53,645 bases of DNA from an uncultured Eubacteriales bacterium (lineage in GTDB: Bacteria; Bacillota; Clostridia; Lachnospirales; Lachnospiraceae), in the NCBI GenBank assembly GCA_949289145.1, contig CASEML010000097.1, forward strand, positions 1 through 53,645, written 5' to 3'. The notes under the pieces were generated by a model. It made no database searches and was not told where the DNA came from. It saw only the letters and a program-made list of their open reading frames with translations. A program made the translations under genes and the position numbers. This document shows, piece by piece, positions 8,255-16,022 of this stretch. Every line of letters starts with the position of its first letter. Within the stretch, counting starts at the first letter, position 1.

Positions 8255-8305
8255 CGTGTCTATAGTAATCAATCTTGGAGAGTTATTATGTTGCAAATGC
8301 AACAT
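8255..8305 (-). promoter_or_regulatory. hcp promoter with Crp/Fnr-type operator
   Basis: The palindrome ATGTTGC-aaat-GCAACAT lies at 8288-8305, centre 8296.5. A -10 box TACTAT (minus strand, 8262-8267) predicts a start near 8255, placing the operator centre at about -41.5, the class II activator position used by Fnr/Crp proteins. No good -35 is visible, as expected for an activated promoter. The activator is probably the product of 8336-9007. Confidence 0.6.
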
Positions 8306-8335
8306 TTTTTAAAAATATATTTTGTTCATTTCAAA

Positions 8336-9007
8336 CTATAATTCTTTTAAAATACGAAATGTGTTTTTATCAAAATCAATGAACCCCTGCTCTCTCATTG
8401 TATTCAATTCTCTAGTTAAAGCGCTTCTGTCCACGCAAAGATATTCTGCCAGCTCTAAACGCCCCATGGGGATTGTGATATAGCTGCTGCTTTTTTTCTG
8501 CGCCTGACTGACCAAATATGCAAAAATCTTTTCTCGAATGGTCTTTTTGCTTGTGACTTCTATTTTTTCCATTAACAGCAGGTTCTTATCTGCAATGATA
8601 GACACCATATTTTCTATTAGCTGCTGATGAAAGGAACACACTTTAGAACAAGTTCGCATTACCTTATGAAATTGTAAAAATAAAACATCTGTTGACTCCG
8701 CCGCCTGAAAAGAAACTGTAGATTTCTTGCTGCTCCCGCAGGCAAAACTTTCACCAAATATTTCAAGGGGCTGTAATGATGTAAGAATAGTGCTGTTTCC
8801 CCACAAATCCTCTTTCACCATATGAACTCTGCCTTTTAAGATGATTCCAATACAATTCACTGTTTCTTCCGAAAGCAAAAGAAATTCTGCTTTTTGATAA
8901 GCTTTTTCGTAAGCCCCCAGACATTGGAGCATATGTCCTATATCCTCTTTGGCAACGCCAGAAAATAAATCTTGATGTTCTAACAGAGAAATATGTTCTT
9001 CTTTCAT
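8336..9007 (-). CDS. Crp/Fnr family regulator, probably HcpR-type
   Basis: 223 residues with an N-terminal cyclic-nucleotide-binding-like beta roll (about 10-120, with GIILKGRVHMVKEDLWGNS and IFGESFACG), a long dimer helix and a C-terminal HTH_Crp domain (MGRLELAEYLCVDRSALTRELNTM, recognition helix around DRSALTREL). The classic cAMP-contact residues and an Fnr-type N-terminal cysteine cluster are not evident; three Cys lie near 119-124 (TCSKVCSF) but I cannot assign them. It is encoded immediately upstream of hcp, in the same direction, with an Fnr-like palindrome between them. That context argues for control of hcp in response to NO, as for HcpR. AAGGAGTTTAACGAA precedes the ATG. Confidence 0.85.
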   Translation of the reverse strand: MKEEHISLLEHQDLFSGVAKEDIGHMLQCLGAYEKAYQKAEFLLLSEETVNCIGIILKGRVHMVKEDLWGNSTILTSLQPLEIFGESFACGSSKKSTVSFQAAESTDVLFLQFHKVMRTCSKVCSFHQQLIENMVSIIADKNLLLMEKIEVTSKKTIREKIFAYLVSQAQKKSSSYITIPMGRLELAEYLCVDRSALTRELNTMREQGFIDFDKNTFRILKEL

Positions 9008-9087
9008 TTCGTTAAACTCCTTAATAAACTTATTACTTCAAAGAAAGGATCGCTTTTCATTTTCCGCCAGCCTGACTTTCATACATA

Positions 9088-10218
9088 TTATTCCACCGCT
9101 TCTAAAATTACGGAAAAATCACTGTCCATGCCAGATAGTATCTCGATACCGTTTTCTACATGCCCCAGCGGTATCAATCCGTTCGATTCGCCAAAATCCT
9201 CATAGAAAATAGATAAATTTCCCCACGGCGCATAAAGACAGAAATCCCCTCTCTCTGGGTCACACCCGTCCGGTTCACCCTCCGTAGGCAGTTTTCCAGA
9301 TAAATAACTGATTTTTTCAATTCCGTTATAATCTTCAAAAGTCAGTTCAAGCGGAAGCATATCATACAGAGCATTTGCTGCAGGAGTATCGTACAAAACA
9401 ATGGAAATGCTCTGCTCATTCACCATCATAGTAATCTTTCTCTTAGCACTTTCTTCTGCTTTCACATCTACTTCCTCCGTCACTTTGTTAACTTCAAGTC
9501 CATCCAACCATTCATCTACAACAGATTTCGATGCATCCACATCTGGACGGTAAATGCCTATCGGCTCCAATATCGTAACTGACTCTGGCAATGCAGCCGT
9601 TATATCATCAATTGTACTGGCAAGTCCTCCCGTTCCATGTGTAACAAAAGGAATGATTGTTTTCCCTGAAAAATCATATTCCTCAAGAAAACTATGAACC
9701 GCCATCGGAACTGTGTACCACCAATTTGGAAAACCGAGAAATATCGTATCATAATCTTCCATGTTTTCCACATGGTAAACCAACTCCGGGCGGGCATTTT
9801 CAGCCTTTTCATCAGCTGCCCGCTTCAAACACTCATCATAATCACTGGAATAAGGTTCCGTTACTGCAATAGAAAACAGTTCCCCGCCAGTACGTTCCTG
9901 AATCCAACCGGCAATCTTAGCCGCATTGCCCGGCGGCAAAACACTGGCTGATGTGGTAGCGTCTACATCTATATCATCGGGATTTTCTACCACCGTATTT
10001 TCTGCCCATGTGAAATAAGCAATCAAAATATTATTTTCACTATCCGCCACATCCATATCTGTAGGTGACGGCTTTTCCGTGTCAATGATTTGCCCTGACA
10101 TATCTGCACTGTTGTTTTGCTGGGTCAATGCATCCACTGAGGATTCCTGCTGCCCGCTACACGCAGTCATAGAAAATACAAGACATATACAAATCAGTAT
10201 TGCTGTAAATCGTTTCAT
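9088..10218 (-). CDS. Flavodoxin / cyclophilin-like fusion lipoprotein
   Basis: About 376 residues from the ATG at 10218, chosen for GGAGAGGCGCGA upstream. A lipoprotein signal (hydrophobic core ending MTACSGQ) anchors it outside the cell. Residues about 65-230 are a flavodoxin_4 domain: ILIAYFTWAENT forms the FMN phosphate loop variant and GFPNWWYTVPMAVHSFLEEYDFSGKTIIPFVTHG is typical. The last 115 residues (KITMMVNEQSISIVLYDTPA onward, with LYAPWGNLSIFYEDFGESNGLIPLGHVENGIEIL) match the cyclophilin-like fold domain often seen beside such flavodoxins. It closes the TetR-controlled redox operon. Electron transfer partner unknown. It differs from the single-domain flavodoxin at 12194-12895. Confidence 0.85.
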   Translation of the reverse strand: MKRFTAILICICLVFSMTACSGQQESSVDALTQQNNSADMSGQIIDTEKPSPTDMDVADSENNILIAYFTWAENTVVENPDDIDVDATTSASVLPPGNAAKIAGWIQERTGGELFSIAVTEPYSSDYDECLKRAADEKAENARPELVYHVENMEDYDTIFLGFPNWWYTVPMAVHSFLEEYDFSGKTIIPFVTHGTGGLASTIDDITAALPESVTILEPIGIYRPDVDASKSVVDEWLDGLEVNKVTEEVDVKAEESAKRKITMMVNEQSISIVLYDTPAANALYDMLPLELTFEDYNGIEKISYLSGKLPTEGEPDGCDPERGDFCLYAPWGNLSIFYEDFGESNGLIPLGHVENGIEILSGMDSDFSVILEAVE

Positions 10219-10304
10219 TCGCGCCTCTCCTTTCGGCTGTAAATCATCCGGCACAGTTTAGAGATACAGATTGTTTTGGTTTTTATTCCGTTGCCGCCCT
10301 TCTG

Positions 10305-10988
10305 TCACTCTGCCGCCTTATTGATGCAGGTAATGGCATTCAGGCTTCGCGGATATCCTATATAGGGAAGACATTGAGATACAACCTTGAGCAAAAATGA
10401 CTTACCATTCCCTAAATTCATGTTGCCTTTGGCATGAGCAATCAGCTGCGGTTCGCAGCCTCCCTGTGCCATCAAAAAGCAAAATGTAATCATTTCCCGC
10501 TGTGCCAGATCAAGTCCTGTTCTTGTATAATAATCCCCGAAGCAATTTGCCGCCAGCCAACGGTTGATATGCCCCTCTTTCCAAGCTTCTTTCATTTGCT
10601 CTCCAAAAATATCAGCCTGCGCCTGAATTCCTTTTTCCAGACGATTTTCAAACGTAGTTGTGGCTTGTGAGGGAAGAGGAAGGGATATCCCTCTCTCTGC
10701 CATAATTTCATTTGTAACTTTCAAAAAAGGCAGCATCCGTCCATATCCCACATAGTCGACTGCCTGATACACAACTTCCTTAACAATAATCGGATTGAAA
10801 CCAGTTTCCAGAGCCTTGGGAAGTATTTCCCTATATGCCTCTAACCCCTGACAGCCAATCAGCGCCGCCAGTATAGCCGTATAGCGTGTATCATCAGGAA
10901 GCTGCTGTCCTTCTTCCTTTACAACCTCCTCCGATGCAAAATGTGTAAAGCGTTCCATAAATTCAGGATCGGTTTTATAATAATCCAT
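10305..10988 (-). CDS. Carboxymuconolactone decarboxylase family protein
   Basis: About 227 residues with two CMD/AhpD-like repeats. The first (about 30-95) includes LAALIGCQGLEAYREILPKALETGFNPIIVKEVVYQAVDYVGY. The second (about 125-200) includes LDLAQREMITFCFLMAQGGCEPQLIAHAKGNMNLG. A C-x-x-C peroxidase motif is absent, so it is not a classical AhpD; single Cys residues occupy the usual helix. Members of this group accompany aldo/keto reductases and flavodoxins in anaerobe redox operons. The start at 10988 follows AAAGGAG. It lies 21 bp after the aldo/keto reductase gene. Confidence 0.85.
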   Translation of the reverse strand: MDYYKTDPEFMERFTHFASEEVVKEEGQQLPDDTRYTAILAALIGCQGLEAYREILPKALETGFNPIIVKEVVYQAVDYVGYGRMLPFLKVTNEIMAERGISLPLPSQATTTFENRLEKGIQAQADIFGEQMKEAWKEGHINRWLAANCFGDYYTRTGLDLAQREMITFCFLMAQGGCEPQLIAHAKGNMNLGNGKSFLLKVVSQCLPYIGYPRSLNAITCINKAAE

Positions 10989-11009
10989 ACTTTTTTCTCC
11001 TTTCATATT

Positions 11010-12047
11010 TCAGATTTTTTGATCCCCAACAGACCAGACATGCTGTTCTTTGGAAGCTGCGACTGTATTCTGCGCCATAACACCTACCAATTTATGCGGC
11101 ACATACGGTTCTTCCAAATAAGTAATTTCATCCTCTGTCAAAGTAAGTTCCGCTGCCTTTGCCGCCCCCTCAATATGCTGCAGTTTGGTAGCACCAACAA
11201 CCGGAGAAGCCACCTTTGTCAAAAGCCATGCAAGCGAAACCTCCGTCATGGAAACTCCATGCTTTTTAGCCAGTTCCGAAACCCGTTCAATAATCACACG
11301 GTCTTGCTCCGCTGTGGCATCGTACTTGAATTTCGCATAACTGTCCTCCTGCAAGCGTTTCGATGTTTCACCCAAATGTTTCGCAAGCCTGCCTCCGGCC
11401 AATGCACTGTAAGGTGTCATTGCAATCTGCTCCTGCCTGCAATAGGGCGCCATTTCCCGTTCTTCCTCACGGAAAATCAAATTATAATGTCCCTGAACAG
11501 AGATAAACTTTACAAAGCCTTCTTTTTCCGCCAAAGCATTGGCCTGGGCAAGCTGCCATGCAAAGCAGTTGGAAATACCGATATAACGTGCCTTTCCCGC
11601 TCTAACTACATTGTTCAGCCCTTCCATAATGTCATAAAGCGGCGTCTGATAATCCCACATATGATAGATGTATAAGTCCACATAATCCATCCCTAAGTTA
11701 GCAAGACTCTTGTTTATCATCCTTTCAATATGCTGCTGCCCGGTAATTCCTTTCTCAATTTCTTCGTTTGTACGCGGAAGAAATTTTGTAGCAACCACTA
11801 CATCATCACGCTTTGCATAATCCCACAATGCTCTGCCCAGATACTGCTCACTGGTGCCACTTTGATAGGCAATTGCAGTATCAAAAAAGTTGACGCCTAA
11901 TTCCAGTCCCCTCTTGATAATCTCACGGGAATGTTCTTCATCAATCGTCCAGCTATGCTGACCGTTTGAAGCATCGCCAAAACCCATGCATCCCATACAA
12001 ATCCGAGAAACATTTAAATCAGATTTACCTAATTTTGTATATTGCAT
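11010..12047 (-). CDS. Aldo/keto reductase
   Basis: 345 residues, complete TIM-barrel NADPH-dependent oxidoreductase of the yeast-shaker/IolS-like group. Catalytic residues read as FFDTAIAYQSG (Asp and Tyr), LPRTNEE preceded by VVATKF (Lys), and LYIYHMWD (His). The cofactor site is near the C-terminus (LTKVASPVVGATKLQHIEGAAKA). It begins MQYTKLGKSDLNVSRICMGCMGFG with AGGAGG upstream. A 146-bp gap precedes it, after the flavodoxin gene; that gap reads GVFIPYFGGAALSEAASAWL and ends in a stop, perhaps the trace of a lost gene. Third enzyme of the TetR-controlled redox operon; substrate unknown. Confidence 0.93.
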   Translation of the reverse strand: MQYTKLGKSDLNVSRICMGCMGFGDASNGQHSWTIDEEHSREIIKRGLELGVNFFDTAIAYQSGTSEQYLGRALWDYAKRDDVVVATKFLPRTNEEIEKGITGQQHIERMINKSLANLGMDYVDLYIYHMWDYQTPLYDIMEGLNNVVRAGKARYIGISNCFAWQLAQANALAEKEGFVKFISVQGHYNLIFREEEREMAPYCRQEQIAMTPYSALAGGRLAKHLGETSKRLQEDSYAKFKYDATAEQDRVIIERVSELAKKHGVSMTEVSLAWLLTKVASPVVGATKLQHIEGAAKAAELTLTEDEITYLEEPYVPHKLVGVMAQNTVAASKEQHVWSVGDQKI

Positions 12048-12193
12048 AACGCACCTCCTAAGTTATCTGAAACATATTTGTTCCATTCTTCCATTTAATT
12101 TTCTCAATTTGCTGCCATTCCATTCAGCTGCAGCCATGCACTTGCAGCCTCACTCAATGCTGCTCCTCCAAAGTAAGGAATAAATACCCCACC

Positions 12194-12895
12194 TTAAGGC
12201 AATTCAATAGAAGAAATCCATTCAGCAATACTGCTTTCCGCATCGGAAAGTGAAGAATCGCCTATATGCAGCCCTTCTAAAACGGCAGCATCCGGTTCAA
12301 GCTCTGCAATCGTTTGTGTCGTTCCAGAAAGCCCGCTGCCGCCGCTGGTACAAAACGGAGCAATTGTTTTTCCCGCTAAATCATAAGTGTCAAAAAAAGT
12401 ATAAAGGATACGAGGCATATCTCCCCACCAGATTGGATAACCCACATAAATCACATCGTAATGATCAATATTGTCTATACTGCCTGAAATAGCAGGGCGG
12501 GCACTTTCATCGTTTTGCTCCACAGTACTGCGGGAAGAACGGTCGTTATAATTCAAATCCTCATCTGTATAAGGCTGTTGTGGTACTATTTCATAAAGGT
12601 CCGCATTCTGCTGCTCGACCAGTGTTTCTGCCACCGTTCTTGTGTTTCCAGTAGCCGAAAAATAGACCACTAACGCACTCTTTTCACTTTCTTCCGGCAC
12701 AGCAACCGCAGAAGAAGGTTCCGCAGAGGCTGACTCACTCGATTCATCTGTTTCTTCCGTTCCCTGTACATTCTGCTCAGAAGACGGTGTTTCGGAAACC
12801 CCGCTTGTTTCCTGACTTGAATTTTCGCTGCTGCTGCAGGCTACTAAGCTAAAAAACATTGTACAAATTATTAAAATTGATCCTATTTTTTTCAT
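12194..12895 (-). CDS. Flavodoxin lipoprotein
   Basis: 233 residues. A lipoprotein signal peptide (IGSILIICTMFFSLVACSSS, lipobox LVAC) is followed by a Ser/Glu-rich linker to about residue 72 and then a flavodoxin domain. VVYFSATGNTRTVAETL is the FMN phosphate loop, YVGYPIWWGDMPRILYTFFDTYDLAGKTIAPFCTSGGSG the second flavin-contact region. It should be an extracytoplasmic membrane-anchored FMN protein. It follows tetR by 27 bp in the redox operon and is a shorter relative of the fusion protein at 9088-10218. Confidence 0.92.
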   Translation of the reverse strand: MKKIGSILIICTMFFSLVACSSSENSSQETSGVSETPSSEQNVQGTEETDESSESASAEPSSAVAVPEESEKSALVVYFSATGNTRTVAETLVEQQNADLYEIVPQQPYTDEDLNYNDRSSRSTVEQNDESARPAISGSIDNIDHYDVIYVGYPIWWGDMPRILYTFFDTYDLAGKTIAPFCTSGGSGLSGTTQTIAELEPDAAVLEGLHIGDSSLSDAESSIAEWISSIELP

Positions 12896-12922
12896 CGCTC
12901 ACATTTTCCTTTCTTCCTAATA

Positions 12923-13546
12923 CTAGATTCCTAAAAGTTTCTTAACCTCTGCAAAGGTAATTTCATATATTGACATATGCACATAATTCACTTCTGCCTG
13001 TATCATTGCTTCCCTCTGCTTTTCCGTAACAACTGTATAAGGATAAATCCCAAACATAAAAGGAAAAAAAGAATAGATAAAATCCTGTCTATCCTGATTC
13101 GTCATATCTGGAAAAAATTTTTCCAGGCAATTTCCTACTTCTGCCAAACACTGACCATAAACCACCTTAAACTCTATCAATCGCTCCAGACGACTGTTTT
13201 CTTCCATATCGTAATGGTTCATAGATAGGATTTTCAGCAGATTTTCCCGCTCCTCCAATGAATGTGCCAAAGCATCCGCAAATTCCAGACGAGTCATTTC
13301 TTTATATTCTCTCTGCACTTGTTTCAGTTTCTGTATCCACAGTTCATATTCTCTCTGTAAAAGTGCCAAAAATATTTCTTCCTTCGTCTGAAAATAATTG
13401 TAAATAGAAGTCCTTGTAAAGGATGTTGCCTTTCCGATTTCCTTAATAGTAATCTCTTTAAAACTCATAGTTTTATATAATTCCGCACAGGCAGAAATAA
13501 TTTCTTCTTTTCTTGCTGCTGTAAGTTCTTCTGAACCTTTCGGCAT
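12923..13546 (-). CDS. TetR family transcriptional regulator
   Basis: 207 residues. The N-terminal HTH reads IISACAELYKTMSFKEITIKEIGKATSFTRTSIYNYFQTKEEIFLALL (about 15-62), a clear TetR DNA-binding domain; the remainder is a helical ligand domain (TetR_C-like, with FIYSFFPFMFGIYPYTV). It is the second gene of the operon, 11 bp after the flavin reductase gene, and the promoter upstream carries two TGACAC-type palindromes, so it most likely represses its own operon and is released by a redox-active or quinone-like compound. The inducer is inference. Confidence 0.92.
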   Translation of the reverse strand: MPKGSEELTAARKEEIISACAELYKTMSFKEITIKEIGKATSFTRTSIYNYFQTKEEIFLALLQREYELWIQKLKQVQREYKEMTRLEFADALAHSLEERENLLKILSMNHYDMEENSRLERLIEFKVVYGQCLAEVGNCLEKFFPDMTNQDRQDFIYSFFPFMFGIYPYTVVTEKQREAMIQAEVNYVHMSIYEITFAEVKKLLGI

Positions 13547-13557
13547 AGCTACACCTC

Positions 13558-14103
13558 CTATTTGCTCTTAAAAGACAAACATTTTCCAATCACATCACCC
13601 GTTTTGATATACTCGTAAGTAGGAAACTCAAATAAAACCGGTTTCAATGCGTGATAATCAATCTTTCCTGCTCCATTCAGATATGTTTCCTCCACATAAG
13701 TTGCATCAATCGTACAAATAAAACTCTCAAATCCCGGTGAATCATAGATTTCGGCCACGGTACACTCCATTGCCAGCGGTGCCTCCGAAATGATCGGTGT
13801 AGCAGCATCACCTTTCTCATACACAAATAAATTCGACTTATCTTCCTCCTTTCCACTAACAGAACCGGCATAATCCGCCTGCGGAAGAATCACCTCGTCT
13901 ACAATGTTGACGGATAACTTTCCTGTCTCTTTAATTACTCCATTGATAAAATGAGACGCAGCAAGGCTTACCAATATTCTATCGTGACCGATAATCCCCA
14001 CATGAGCGACCAAAGTCCATGTAGGCTTATCACCATTCATTGCACCTATCACCGTAACAGGGGTAGGATATAATGCTAATTGTGAACCAATATTCTTTTT
14101 CAT
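13558..14103 (-). CDS. Flavin reductase family protein (flavoredoxin-like)
   Basis: 181 residues, full length for the FMN-binding split-barrel flavin reductase-like family. Visible blocks: LYPTPVTVIGAMNGDKPTWTLVAHVGIIGHDRILVSLAASHFINGVIKETGKLSVNI (FMN-binding part) and PLAMECTVAEIYDSPGFESFICTIDATYVEE. It should bind FMN in the cytoplasm and pass electrons to or from the operon's flavodoxins or other acceptors. First gene of the TetR operon; its start is 27 bp downstream of operator 2. Confidence 0.9.
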   Translation of the reverse strand: MKKNIGSQLALYPTPVTVIGAMNGDKPTWTLVAHVGIIGHDRILVSLAASHFINGVIKETGKLSVNIVDEVILPQADYAGSVSGKEEDKSNLFVYEKGDAATPIISEAPLAMECTVAEIYDSPGFESFICTIDATYVEETYLNGAGKIDYHALKPVLFEFPTYEYIKTGDVIGKCLSFKSK

Positions 14104-14129
14104 TCGTCCCTTCTCCTTTTTTCTTTATT

Positions 14130-14186
14130 CTGACACCACGTCAGTTTCTATGCTATAATTATATGCTTATTCTGACACAGTGTCAA
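14130..14186 (-). promoter_or_regulatory. Consensus promoter and twin TetR operators of the redox operon
   Basis: On the minus strand TTGACA (14181-14186) and TATAAT (14158-14163) are perfect consensus boxes 17 bp apart. Operator 1, TGACACAGTGTCA (14173-14185), is a perfect palindrome over the -35 and spacer. Operator 2, CTGACACCACGTCAG (14130-14144), with one half diverged, lies just after the predicted start near 14151. Such a strong promoter needs repression, and the TetR product of the second gene is the obvious candidate. Confidence 0.75.
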
Positions 14187-14255
14187 TACATTTTTCTAAA
14201 TTTTTTCTGAATTGACTGCACTGGGAAACCGACCTGATACTCCTCTGCCTATTAA

Positions 14256-14288
14256 CAAAAAAGAATTGTCCCGCAGAACAATTCTTTT
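14256..14288. terminator. Terminator of the cyclophilin gene
   Basis: AAGAATTGT (14261-14269) pairs with ACAATTCTT (14278-14286); on the minus strand the hairpin is followed by a run of six T. It ends the cyclophilin transcript before the redox operon promoter. Confidence 0.75.
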
Positions 14289-14299
14289 CCCTTTGCTTA

Positions 14300-14962
14300 T
14301 CATTCAATTATTTTGATAGAATTAATCACCGGCTGATTCTCTGCCGCCACAGTTCCATTATCATCCTCCACAGTCACCGCTTCACAAATGGCATCTACCA
14401 CTTCCATACCCTCTGTTACCGTTCCGAATGCCGCATAATCTCCGTCTAAAAATGTGGAATCTTCATGGACAATGAAAAACTGGGAGCTGGCACTGTCATA
14501 ATCTGTGGAACGTGCCATGGAAATAGTTCCTCTTACATGAGAAATATTATTTTCCACACCATTGTTGCTGAATTCACCCTTAATGGTATTTTCGGAACCG
14601 CCAGTACCATTTCCCAGCGGATCACCGCCTTGAATCATAAAGCCTGAAATAATCCTATGAAATGTTAATCCATCATAAAATCCAGATTTTGCAAGATTTA
14701 CAAAGTTTGTTACAGTTATGGGTGCTGTATCCGCATCCAATTCCAACTTAATCACACCATAATCCTTCACATCAATTTCTGCATTGATTTTTCCGGTTAA
14801 TGTTTCTGTGCTGTCCTCTGTTTCTTCTTCACTTTCCGCATCGGTTTCTTCTGTAGTCTGTTCACTCTCTGCTGTATCTGTCTCCTTATCGTTTCCGCAC
14901 CCAGCCAGCATAAGTGCTGCCAATGCCCCACAAAGTAACACACTTAAGATTTTCTTCTTCAT
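14300..14962 (-). CDS. Cyclophilin-type peptidyl-prolyl isomerase lipoprotein
   Basis: 220 residues. The signal peptide ends in LMLAGCGND (lipobox), then a Glu/Thr-rich linker to about residue 55, then a complete cyclophilin domain: LDADTAPITVTNFVNLAKSGFYDGLTFHRIISGFMIQGGDP, GTISMARSTDYDSASSQFFI and YAAFGTVTEGMEVVDAI. The active-site Arg (FHRI) and Phe/Met/Gln (FMIQGGD) are present. It should fold exported proteins at the outer face of the membrane. GGAGGTAATAGCAGAAT precedes the start. It lies 74 bp downstream of the MraY-like gene. Confidence 0.95.
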   Translation of the reverse strand: MKKKILSVLLCGALAALMLAGCGNDKETDTAESEQTTEETDAESEEETEDSTETLTGKINAEIDVKDYGVIKLELDADTAPITVTNFVNLAKSGFYDGLTFHRIISGFMIQGGDPLGNGTGGSENTIKGEFSNNGVENNISHVRGTISMARSTDYDSASSQFFIVHEDSTFLDGDYAAFGTVTEGMEVVDAICEAVTVEDDNGTVAAENQPVINSIKIIE

Positions 14963-15036
14963 ATTCTGCTATTACCTCCAAATATTTTTTATTGTTATAT
15001 CATATCGTATAATTGTGTTTTCTTTGTTAACTCAGA

Positions 15037-15999
15037 CTATAAAATTCCATAAATTACTGCAACCGATATAACAATCTGAATGATAGCAAAACGAAATACG
15101 GTATGAGTATTGGACCAGTTCCAGACTTTTCTTACATAATCATGCAGCGGTGTTCTCACATTGGTCAAAATTCTAATCTTTAAAAATCTTAGTAAAGATA
15201 CCTTCAGCAGTCCCAAACCTCCATCTAGAATCAACACCAATGCCGCCGGAATGTAAAGAAGCGGACGCTCTGTTTTTAAAATGGCAATACTGATAAACAG
15301 CCCCATGGCTCTAGAACCTGCATCACCCATCATCAGCATACTCGGAGTTGCATTATACCATAAATATCCCAGAATACAAATACAGAACAACAGGATAAGA
15401 TATGTATGTGCATGATCCACTCCCTTTATACTTCCGATCATATAAATCGTCATCAATGTAATGATAGACAAAGTTCCAGATAATCCGTCCACACCGTCTG
15501 AGCAGTTGGTAACATTGATAGATGTCCAGACCAGAATGACTGCCAATATGCCAAACACAACTGTTGGAATTTCAAAGCTTTGCTGCAAACATTCTATATA
15601 TATTACATTTGTATTAAACCGTAAGAATGTGATTGCCACCATAATGGCTATAATCAGGTCCAGCAGTCCCTTTTTATATTCCCCCCAAGGCGCCTTAGCA
15701 CAGTCGTCTAAAAAACCTGTCAACATGGCTGCTGCCACAAGGATTAAATATACAATAATTTCTGTACTTAATTCACCAAATAAGGCTGCGGCAATCAAAA
15801 ATACAATAACAAACAGGAAACCTGCTCCTCTTGGCTTTCCCGCAGACAGTTTTCCATTGTGGGCAAAATCTCTCCCAGCATCCTTTGGCAATAATCCTGA
15901 AAATTTATGCATGGAATAGCAGGTTCCAATAAAGGCAGCCATTACTCCCAAAAATGCAATTAATTTTGCATCTGCATTTTGAAAAAATATGTTAATCAT
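15037..15999 (-). CDS. MraY-like phospho-N-acetylmuramoyl-pentapeptide transferase
   Basis: 320 residues with about ten membrane segments. The polyprenyl-phosphate HexNAc-1-phosphate transferase motifs are present: GFLDDCAKA (Mg2+/Asp-Asp), NVTNCSDGVDGLSG and MMGDAGSRAMG. In place of the canonical PLHHHFE loop of MraY there is TPLHDYVRKVWNW. It should move a sugar phosphate onto undecaprenyl phosphate in cell-wall or glycan synthesis. There are no mur/fts neighbours, so this is probably a second, accessory copy. It follows the transglutaminase gene by 23 bp. Confidence 0.85.
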   Translation of the reverse strand: MINIFFQNADAKLIAFLGVMAAFIGTCYSMHKFSGLLPKDAGRDFAHNGKLSAGKPRGAGFLFVIVFLIAAALFGELSTEIIVYLILVAAAMLTGFLDDCAKAPWGEYKKGLLDLIIAIMVAITFLRFNTNVIYIECLQQSFEIPTVVFGILAVILVWTSINVTNCSDGVDGLSGTLSIITLMTIYMIGSIKGVDHAHTYLILLFCICILGYLWYNATPSMLMMGDAGSRAMGLFISIAILKTERPLLYIPAALVLILDGGLGLLKVSLLRFLKIRILTNVRTPLHDYVRKVWNWSNTHTVFRFAIIQIVISVAVIYGIL

Positions 16000-16022
16000 T
16001 TGAATAAGTTCCTTTCCGTATT

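Noticed and set aside
10305..10988. Classical AhpD-type peroxidase
   Set aside because: The CMD fold is clear but the C-x-x-C pair needed for AhpD activity is not present.
10941..11675. 244-codon plus-strand open frame opposite the aldo/keto reductase gene
   Set aside because: It is antisense to an unmistakable enzyme gene, has a His/Cys/Phe-rich composition typical of a shadow frame and has no ribosome site.
12048..12193. Small gene reading GVFIPYFGGAALSEAASAWL after the flavodoxin stop
   Set aside because: It has no start codon with a ribosome site and no recognisable family; at most a trace of a lost gene.
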